This document shows positions 57,867 to 64,000 of a stretch of 64,000 nucleotides of DNA, in pieces. The DNA is from Streptomyces sp. NBC_01439. GTDB taxonomy: Bacteria > Actinomycetota > Actinomycetes > Streptomycetales > Streptomycetaceae. The notes beneath the pieces were generated by a model. That model worked only from the letters and a program-made list of their open reading frames with translations, made no database searches and had not been told where the DNA came from. A program made the position numbers and the translations under genes. The stretch covers positions 9,039,001-9,103,000 of the forward strand of contig NZ_CP109487.1 of NCBI RefSeq assembly GCF_036227605.1. Direction: 5' to 3'. Within the stretch, counting starts at the first letter, position 1; every line of letters starts with the position of its first letter.

Positions 57867-58352
57867 GGCGTTCCACCATGCGTCCGTGCCGCAGCCGACC
57901 TCGTAGTGCCACCACCCTTCGTCCCGCCCCCGGTCCAGGAGGGCTTTGATCCCGGCGAAGTCCGCGCCGGCCGGCGCGGTCAGGGCCAGCATGGGGAAGT
58001 CCTCGCTGAAGACCTCGCCGCCGAGCCCGAACTCCGACAGGCGCTGGTGCACCGCCTGCGGGCTGCGGCCCAGGGGGCCGGTGGGTACGGGCAGCACTCG
58101 GATCGTGCAGTTGCCGGAGGAACTGACCCGCCCGACGGCCCAGTGGAGGCCGTCGGAGTCGGTCCGGTACCGCACCACATCCCCCTCGGCCACCCCGTCC
58201 TGGAGGAAGGGGCAGTTCTCCACGCTCGCGGTGTCATCGCCGAGCTTCATCGCCCACAGGCCCTCGGTGTCCTGCGGGAACCACCCCTCGCGCGGGACGA
58301 ACCGGAACCACACCTTGATCTTCTCGACCGCGTTCTCCATGACAGCCATCAT
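57864..58352 (-). CDS. DUF4265 protein
   Basis: This 162-aa protein matches DUF4265: KIKVWFRFVPREGWFPQDTE GLWA, GDDTASVENCPFLQDGVAEG DVVRYRTDSDG, then TIRVLPVPTGPLG and a C-terminal YEVGCGTDAWWNA-type ending. The fold binds ligands of unknown type. The tandem ATGs at 58352/58349 follow GAGGA; an internal ATG at 58340 is possible. It lies downstream of the adenosine deaminase gene, on the same strand, with an 89-bp gap. Confidence 0.8.
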   Translation of the reverse strand: MMAVMENAVEKIKVWFRFVPREGWFPQDTEGLWAMKLGDDTASVENCPFLQDGVAEGDVVRYRTDSDGLHWAVGRVSSSGNCTIRVLPVPTGPLGRSPQAVHQRLSEFGLGGEVFSEDFPMLALTAPAGADFAGIKALLDRGRDEGWWHYEVGCGTDAWWNA

Positions 58353-58441
58353 GCGCCGATCCTCGATGCCACCGCGGACGGGGCGTGCGGGCCGGCCCGC
58401 GCCCGTGAGGGCCGCGGGCCGGCTCCGACCAGGTCCCGGGA

Positions 58442-59980
58442 TCAGTGGGAGCCGGGGCGGGTGGTGCGGGCGTGGTCGGCCTCGAAGCGCCGGAAGGCCG
58501 CCTCCTGCCGCCACTCGACCTGCGCCTTCGGGCTGGCAGCCAGGAACCGGGCGCACCGCTCGCTCGGGTGCTCGGCGCCCTGCTGCTCCTTGGCACACGC
58601 CCCGGTCGGACGGTAGCCGGTACGGACGTCACGGTTCCACAGGCCCCGGCCGGGCAGGAACGAGTGTTCCAGGGAGGCCCGGGCGAGGTCCTTCAGCTCC
58701 GGGTAGCCGAGTCCGTACATCTCCGCAGCCCTGCGGTACTCGTCGGTGATCTCGATCCGGGACACGCCCGGGTCGTCGGTGGCGAGGACGACCGGCACGC
58801 CGTGGCGGCGGTAGGTGGCGAAGGGGTGCGCGTCGCCGGAGACGCGCAGGATCTGCTCGTTGCTGTGGAAGGGGACCTCGACCGCGATGCGCCGCTCGGC
58901 CATGTAGCGCATGAGCGACTCCCAGCGGTCCTCGTGCAGGACGGACACGCCGTGCCCGATCCGCTCGGCGCGGCCGGTCTGGGCGGCCTCCCTGATGTGG
59001 AAGGTGAGGTCCTCCGGCTTGACCAGGCCGGGCACCAGCTCGCCCGCGTGCAGGGTGATGTGCGCCGTCGGGTACTGGGTCTTGAGGTAGTTCAGCATCC
59101 GCATGTGCAGGCGGTAGTCGCGCAGGGCGACCAGGTCGTCCTCCGGCTGCACCAGGTTGACGGCGACGAAGCGCGGGTCGCGCTCGGCCAGCCGCATGCC
59201 GAGCGCCATCTGGGTGAACACCCGCTCGGGGGTGCCGGCGCGGGCGACCTGGGAAATCCACCGGTACGGCAGCGAGCACGCGGCGTCGGGCTGCGGAGTG
59301 TCACAGTGCGCGGCGCCACGGAACTCGACGTCGGTGGTGTCGGCATCGGTGCGGGCCTGGCGGACGACCGCGTCCAGGCCCCCGCCGGCGAGGAGCTTGT
59401 CGTGCATGCGGTCCAGGTCGGCGTCGTAGCCGACCCGGTCGGCGAGCTCACGGGCCTGGCCGGAGGCCGGGGAGATCATGGTCTCCAGATAGAACTGGTT
59501 CTGTCGGGCCACGGAGTTGGCGACCTGCGCGAGCATCCGGCCCGGGTGCCGCCAGGTCACCTCGCCGAACTTCCCGAAGGTCGCGAAGAAGTGGTCGTGG
59601 CCGTTGCCGTCCGCCGGGAAGTCCTGCATCGACCAGGCCCGGATCACCTGCTGGCGGAACGCCGCGTCGGTGACGGCGTCGGCGGCCGGCCGGGTGCCCG
59701 CCCCGCACGGCGGGGGTACCGCCGTGGTGGTGTCGGTGGTGATGCAGAGGCCGTCCCCGGCTGCGAGTTCGATCAGGAACTCGGTGGTGACCGCTCCGGA
59801 CAAGTGGTTGTGCAGGTCACCACCCTTGGGGAGGTCGGCGAAGAAGTCTCCGGCACGGCCCGGCCCGGAAGCCGGGGGCGCGACGGAGGCGGGGGTGGCG
59901 GCCGCCGCGTACGCGGAGGCGGGCGCGAGCAGGGCGAGGGCGGAGAGCGCACCGATCAAGTGGGATGGGATCACGGGCAC
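58442..59980 (-). CDS. secreted adenosine deaminase-family protein
   Basis: This 512-aa protein has a signal peptide-like start (SHLIGALSALALLAPASAYA AAA) and the ADA zinc motifs: His57 and His59 in GGDLHNHL, HAGELVPGLVKP, GHGVSVL and ATDDPGVS. Compared with cytosolic ADA it is longer, as in secreted ADGF-type and Streptomyces extracellular members. It would deaminate adenosine or a related base outside the cell. The GTG at 59980 (or 59974) is chosen because the signal peptide starts there; no good ribosome site is seen. The C-terminus ends ARTTRPGSH. Confidence 0.88.
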   Translation of the reverse strand: MPVIPSHLIGALSALALLAPASAYAAAATPASVAPPASGPGRAGDFFADLPKGGDLHNHLSGAVTTEFLIELAAGDGLCITTDTTTAVPPPCGAGTRPAADAVTDAAFRQQVIRAWSMQDFPADGNGHDHFFATFGKFGEVTWRHPGRMLAQVANSVARQNQFYLETMISPASGQARELADRVGYDADLDRMHDKLLAGGGLDAVVRQARTDADTTDVEFRGAAHCDTPQPDAACSLPYRWISQVARAGTPERVFTQMALGMRLAERDPRFVAVNLVQPEDDLVALRDYRLHMRMLNYLKTQYPTAHITLHAGELVPGLVKPEDLTFHIREAAQTGRAERIGHGVSVLHEDRWESLMRYMAERRIAVEVPFHSNEQILRVSGDAHPFATYRRHGVPVVLATDDPGVSRIEITDEYRRAAEMYGLGYPELKDLARASLEHSFLPGRGLWNRDVRTGYRPTGACAKEQQGAEHPSERCARFLAASPKAQVEWRQEAAFRRFEADHARTTRPGSH

Positions 59981-60552
59981 ATGGTGGTGAAGCGGACCAC
60001 CGCGCGCCGGTAGGCCGTGCCGAGCGCCTCCCCGCGTCACCCGGGAGGCCCCGCAGAGGATCGTTCCTTCCAACGAGGACCGCACCCACCACCTGCTCCT
60101 AGGGCACACCCTCTGGGCACAGGTACGCAGGACACCTCATGGAGTTGAGCCGTCGAGCCGGCCCCCGATCGCGACTCTCACCCCGCGACGTCGGGGAAGA
60201 CGGCGTCCGTGATCCGGAGCATCTCGGCTTCGCTCAGGTGCGGGGGCGACCACCCGCGGAGGCGTGCGTGCTCGACGAACCGCGATCGGCCGGCGGGTGC
60301 CGTCTGATCGGGCCGCCCGCACAAAGGGCCGGCCGGGCGGGCCAGGACGGAGGTCGTCTGGAAGGCTGAGCGGCAGTGCCGGGAACAGCCGGGCCGGTCG
60401 GCGCGGTTGCACCGACCGAGGGACCGGCGCCGCACGGGCGGGGAGCACGGCGACCACGAGGTCGTCCGCCCCACCGGGATCCGGCCCTCCAGGATCGCGG
60501 TGAGTCCGCCGCGGACTCGGACCGAGAAGTACTTCCTCAGGAGGATTGTTTC
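59981..60552. other. 570-bp interval with possible gene remnant
   Basis: I see no complete gene. On the minus strand a frame ending in a TGA at 60178-60180 reads EHARLRGWSPPHLSEAEMLR ITDAVFPDVAG, which looks coding, but upstream it turns into low-complexity Arg/Pro sequence. It may be the C-terminal remnant of a lost gene. The AGGAGG near 60540 belongs to the PIG-L gene. Confidence 0.3.
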
Positions 60553-61386
60553 GTGGCTGACCGGCCCTTGACGCTCATGGCAGTGCACGCCCACCCCGAC
60601 GACGAGGCCACCGGAACCGGAGGGGTCCTCGCGCGGTACGCGGCAGAAGGCATCCGCACGGTTCTCGTGACGTGTACCGACGGCCGTTGCGGCGACGGAC
60701 CGGGCGGGACCAAGCCGGGCGATCCCGCGCACGATCCGGCGACCGTCGCCTTGATGCGCCGTCAAGAACTCGAGGCGAGCTGTGACGTCCTGAAGATCAG
60801 CGATCTCGAAATGCTGGACTACGCCGACTCCGGGATGATGGGCTGGCCGAGCAACGACGCTCCCGGGTCCTTCTGGCAGCTCCCCGTCGAGGAAGGCGCG
60901 GCCCGACTCGCGGAACTCATGCGGCACTACCGACCCGATGTGGTCGTCACCTACGACGAGAACGGCTTCTACGGCCATCCCGACCACATCCAGGCCCATC
61001 GCATCACGATGGCGGCGTTGGAGATGACCGCGCTGACACCGAAGGTGTACTGGACGACGATGCCCCGCTCGGGGATGCAGCGCTTCGGGGAGATCATGCG
61101 CGAGTTCCATGAGGAGATGCCGGAGCCGGATCCCGCCGAGGCCGCCGCGATGGCCGAGATCGGCCTCCCCGACGATGAGATCACCACGTGGGTGGACACC
61201 ACCGCGTACAGCGGTCAGAAGTTCGACGCGCTGGCCGCGCACGCCAGTCAGGGCGAGAACATCTTCTTCCTCAAGATGGGCAAGGAGAGGTTCGGCGAGT
61301 TGATGGGCATGGAGACCTTCGTACGCGTCAAGGACTCCACCGGCGCGGCCGTGCCCGAGAACGATCTCTTCGCCGGACTGCGCTGA
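60553..61386 (+). CDS. PIG-L / LmbE-type deacetylase (Mca/MshB-like)
   Basis: This 277-aa protein begins VADRPLTLMAVHAHPDDEAT, with the zinc and catalytic AHPDDE motif at residues 13-18, and has the third ligand in FYGHPDHIQAHR. The family includes the mycothiol pathway enzymes MshB and Mca; the sequence YDENGFYGHPDHI and FHEEMPEPDP are reminiscent of these, but the branch cannot be fixed here. It deacetylates N-acetylglucosaminyl-type substrates. The GTG at 60553 follows AGGAGG at 8-nt spacing. It stands alone on the plus strand. Confidence 0.88.
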   Translation: MADRPLTLMAVHAHPDDEATGTGGVLARYAAEGIRTVLVTCTDGRCGDGPGGTKPGDPAHDPATVALMRRQELEASCDVLKISDLEMLDYADSGMMGWPSNDAPGSFWQLPVEEGAARLAELMRHYRPDVVVTYDENGFYGHPDHIQAHRITMAALEMTALTPKVYWTTMPRSGMQRFGEIMREFHEEMPEPDPAEAAAMAEIGLPDDEITTWVDTTAYSGQKFDALAAHASQGENIFFLKMGKERFGELMGMETFVRVKDSTGAAVPENDLFAGLR

Positions 61387-61618
61387 TCCCCTGTCCGACC
61401 GGGTCCGGGGAAGCTCGTCGGCCGTACGGCTACGGATCCTGCCTCCCCGCGCGTGCCAGCACGGGCGATGCAGGAGCTCGGCCGGTGCGGGTTCCCAGAC
61501 CCGGACGTCGTCCCGCGGGACGCGCCGCCGCCGATCGAGGACGCCTCGCCCGGCAGCGCCTCGCCCGGGGCCGCGCGGCGGCCCGAAGCCGATCGCGGCT
61601 CCGGGCGCCCGGTTCTCC

Positions 61619-63724
61619 TCAGCTGAGGGCCGCCAGGACGCGGTCCGGGGTGAGCGGGAGCGCGCGGATCCGACAGCCGGTCGCGTGGTGGAAGGCATTG
61701 CCGATGGCTGCCGCCGTGCCGACGATGCCGATCTCGCCGATGCCCTTGCCGCCCACCGGGTTGAGGTGCTTGTCGTGCTCGTCCAGCCAGTGCACCTCGA
61801 TGTCGGGCACGTCGGCATGGACGGGGACGTGGTAGGAGGCGAGGTCGTTCTGGGTGAAGTCCCCGAAAGCCGGGTCCATGGTGCTGTGTTCGGTGAGGGC
61901 CATGCCCAGGCCCATCACCATGCCGCCGACGAACTGGGAGCGGGCGGTGAGCGGGTTCAGGACGCGGCCCGCGGCGAAGACGCCCAGGAGCCTGCGGACC
62001 CGGACCTCGCCCGTGACGGTGTCGGTCTGCACCTCCGCGAAGTGGGCGCCGAACGCGTGCCTGGCGTACGGGGACTTCTGCTTGGCGGAGGCCGTCGTAT
62101 CGGCCGGGACGGACACTCCGGCTTCCGGGATCGGGCCGGGGCGGCGGGCGAGCAGGGCGACCAGGCTCGTGCAGGCGTCGTGGACCGCCCAGCCCCAGGA
62201 GGCCGTACCGGCCGAGCCGCCGGCCACCGAGCCCTGCGGCAGTGCGGAGTGCCCGATCTCCACCGCCACCCGGTCCAGGGTGACCCGTAGCGCGTCGGCG
62301 GCGATCTGCGCCAGGACCGTACGGGCGCCGGTGCCGAGGTCCGTGGCGTTGGTCTGCACGAGGTAGGTGCCGTCGGGGAAGGCGTGCGCCCGCGCCGAGG
62401 AGGGGGCGACGTACACCGGGTAGGTGGCGGCGGCGACCCCGGTGCCGATCAGCAACGGGCCGTCCCGGCGCGGCGTGCGGTGCGCGGCCCAGTCGAACCG
62501 GGCGGCCCCCTCGCGCAGGCATTCCACCAGATGGCGGCTGCTGAACGGGTGGCCGCTGTCGGGCTCTGCCCCGGGCTCGTTCCGGACGCGCAACTCGACC
62601 GGGTCGATGCCGAGGGCGCAGGCCAGCTCGTCCATGGCCGATTCCAGCGCGTACATGCCGGGACACTCGCCGGGTGCCCGCATCCAGGAGGGCGTGGGGA
62701 CGTCGAGGGGCACGACGCGGTGGGTGGTGAGGAGGGCCGGCGCGGCGTACATGACCCGGGCGGGGACGGCGGCCTGTTCGACGAACTCCCGGACGCGGGA
62801 GGTGTGGGTGGTGACCTCGTGGGCGAGGGCGGTGAGCGTGCCGTCCGTACGTGCGCCCAGGCGTACGCGGTGCAGGGTGGGCGCCCGGTGTCCGACGACG
62901 GCCGCGAGGTGGCGCCGGGGCAGGGCGAGGGTGACGGGGCGGCCGGTGTGCCGTGCGGCCATGACGGCGAGGACGACGTGCGGGCGGGGGGTGCCCTTGC
63001 AGCCGAAGGCACCGCCGACGTGCTCGGAGACCACCGTGACACGGTCCGTGGGCAACTCGAAGAGGGCGGCCAGTGTCGAGCGTACGAATCCGGATCCCTG
63101 GCTGGAGTCGTACACGGTCAGGGTTCCGGCGTCGGCGTCCCAGTGGGCGGTGGCGGCGTGCGGCTCCATGGGGTGGTTGTGCAGCGGCGGTACGGCGTAC
63201 GCGCAGTCCACGCGCACCGGCGCGGCGGCGAACGCGGCGGCCGCGTCGCCCTTCTCGCGGTGGCCCGGATAGCCGCCGTTGACCTGCTCGGGGGTGTAGG
63301 CGGCCGGGTGGCCGGCGTGCAGCACGGCATCGTGCGGCTCGGCGTCGTAGCGGACGCGGACGGCCGCGGCAGCGGCCCGGGCGGCCTCCGGGGTTTCGGC
63401 TACGGCCAGGGCCACGTACCAGCCGCGGTGGGGGACTTCGGGGTCCTGGAGCACGCGGAGGGTGGGGTCGTCGGAGGGGCCCAGCCGGGGCGCGTCGTAG
63501 GGCGTGAGGACGTCGAGGACGCCGGGCAGCGCGAGCGCGGCGGCGGTGTCGACGGCGGTGACGCGTCCGCGGGCCACGGCGGCGGGCACCGGCCATGCGT
63601 ACGCCCGGTCCGGCAGGGCGTACTCGGCCGCGTAGCGGGCCCTTCCCGTGACCTTCTCCCGGCCCTCCAGGCGGGTGGCGGGACTGCCGAGGGAGGGCGC
63701 CGGGGCGGCGGGGCTGGAGTCCAT
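61619..63724 (-). CDS. molybdenum hydroxylase, molybdopterin-binding subunit (xanthine dehydrogenase family)
   Basis: This 701-aa protein is the large catalytic subunit type: RLEGREKVTGRARYAAEYAL at the N-terminus, then EHVGGAFGCKGTPRPHVVLA (Mo-site loop), MRAPGECPGMYALESAMDEL, and the catalytic Glu664 in VGGKGIGEIGIVGTAAAIGN. It belongs to the aldehyde oxidase/xanthine dehydrogenase family. The FAD subunit lies upstream in the same direction at 63764; a 2Fe-2S subunit would be expected just beyond the window. The substrate is not readable. Confidence 0.92.
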   Translation of the reverse strand: MDSSPAAPAPSLGSPATRLEGREKVTGRARYAAEYALPDRAYAWPVPAAVARGRVTAVDTAAALALPGVLDVLTPYDAPRLGPSDDPTLRVLQDPEVPHRGWYVALAVAETPEAARAAAAAVRVRYDAEPHDAVLHAGHPAAYTPEQVNGGYPGHREKGDAAAAFAAAPVRVDCAYAVPPLHNHPMEPHAATAHWDADAGTLTVYDSSQGSGFVRSTLAALFELPTDRVTVVSEHVGGAFGCKGTPRPHVVLAVMAARHTGRPVTLALPRRHLAAVVGHRAPTLHRVRLGARTDGTLTALAHEVTTHTSRVREFVEQAAVPARVMYAAPALLTTHRVVPLDVPTPSWMRAPGECPGMYALESAMDELACALGIDPVELRVRNEPGAEPDSGHPFSSRHLVECLREGAARFDWAAHRTPRRDGPLLIGTGVAAATYPVYVAPSSARAHAFPDGTYLVQTNATDLGTGARTVLAQIAADALRVTLDRVAVEIGHSALPQGSVAGGSAGTASWGWAVHDACTSLVALLARRPGPIPEAGVSVPADTTASAKQKSPYARHAFGAHFAEVQTDTVTGEVRVRRLLGVFAAGRVLNPLTARSQFVGGMVMGLGMALTEHSTMDPAFGDFTQNDLASYHVPVHADVPDIEVHWLDEHDKHLNPVGGKGIGEIGIVGTAAAIGNAFHHATGCRIRALPLTPDRVLAALS

Positions 63725-63763
63725 GGCGGGTCCTCGCGATCGGGGGCGGGGCGGAGGGCGTCT

Positions 63764-64000
63764 TCAGGGGCGGGAGCCGCGGGAGGGGGGACTCCCGGAA
63801 AGGGAGTGGAGTACGTCGCGGGCGAGGCTGCGGGCGAGGGGGACCTTGAAGGCGTTGTCGTGCAGCGGCTCCGCCGAGTTGAGCTCGGCCTCGACGGCCT
63901 CCCGTACGGCGCTCTCGGTGGGCGCGGCGCCCAGCAACCGTTCCTCGGCGGCGGTGGCGCGCCAGGGGCGGTGGGCGAGCCCGCCGAAGGCGAGCGCGAC
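63764..64000 (-). CDS. molybdenum hydroxylase FAD-binding subunit, C-terminal part (partial)
   Basis: The frame runs in from the right edge and ends at 63764. The 78 readable residues begin VALAFGGLAHRPWRATAAEE RLLG and contain NAFKVPLARSLARDVLHSL, the end of the CO-dehydrogenase flavoprotein C-terminal domain. It is 39 bp before the molybdopterin subunit gene, as expected for an operon. The rest lies outside the window. Confidence 0.85.
   Translation of the reverse strand, partial: VALAFGGLAHRPWRATAAEERLLGAAPTESAVREAVEAELNSAEPLHDNAFKVPLARSLARDVLHSLSGSPPSRGSRP

Noticed and set aside
1..64000. Prophage, integrative element or antiphage defence island
   Set aside because: No integrase, att-like repeats, phage structural genes or recognised defence proteins were found.

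Overview
The window is very GC-rich, uses GTG starts often, codes on both strands with strong third-position G/C bias, and carries many one-component regulators (TetR, MarR, AraC/GlxA, PadR, XRE-MmyB type). This points to a Streptomyces chromosome. I see no rRNA, tRNA, CRISPR array, integrase, transposase or PKS/NRPS genes. About 60 intact genes are called, plus five genes that look broken or eroded.

Layout. 0-6.4 kb holds small hypothetical and housekeeping genes (DUF2236 oxygenase, PRC-barrel, FUSC-type membrane protein, VOC protein) and a SnoaL-like/MarR divergent pair with twin operators. 6.5-8.5 kb is an autoregulated TetR operon ending in a prolipoprotein diacylglyceryl transferase (lgt paralogue), followed by a MerR remnant. 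8.6-15.8 kb has an XRE/MFS divergent pair, gap (GAPDH), a GlxA-like AraC regulator, a 420-aa unknown and a tRNase Z-like MBL protein. 15.8-25.6 kb has a DUF6493-like protein, a TetR/SDR pair with a striking AT-rich operator, GNAT, a tyrosinase with a plant-PPO-like C-terminal domain, ASCH, an ABC exporter and a flavoprotein. 25.7-35.5 kb has a secreted protein, acetyltransferases, an NmrA-like reductase, an AraC regulator, DUF1772, a phosphotransferase-like kinase, a 723-aa TerD-domain protein, a nested-hairpin element and a second-type NAD+-dependent DNA ligase. 35.6-43.7 kb is metabolic and regulatory: an amino-acid permease, TetR and saccharopine-dehydrogenase-like unit with two copies of one promoter/operator, a second saccharopine-dehydrogenase-like/TetR operon, an AraC regulator and the FabV enoyl reductase. 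43.7-50.7 kb is a sugar-uptake operon (GH13 alpha-glucosidase, lipoprotein binding protein, two permeases, one carrying an inserted SdrD_B-like domain) and an orphan binding protein. 50.8-54.5 kb is a PadR/ABC ATPase/FtsX-type permease operon. 54.5-64 kb holds an NmrA-type gene broken by one stop codon, a kinase plus two NUDIX genes, DUF4265, a secreted adenosine deaminase, a PIG-L deacetylase and part of a molybdenum hydroxylase operon.

The recurring theme is a local regulator paired with one or two enzymes or transporters, with the operator readable in the DNA. A second theme is leaderless expression: at least nine genes have a TANNNT hexamer ending 6 or 7 nt before the start codon. The items most worth follow-up are the SdrD_B-like insertion in the ABC permease, the duplicated 21-nt promoter/operator around the TetR at 37.2-38.0 kb (each copy exactly 67 nt from the start codon it faces), the operator placed exactly inside the promoter spacer of the TetR-lgt operon, the nested hairpin at 33.2 kb and the 12-nt inverted pair in front of the GH13 operon. 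Family assignments come from reading the proteins; no database search was run.
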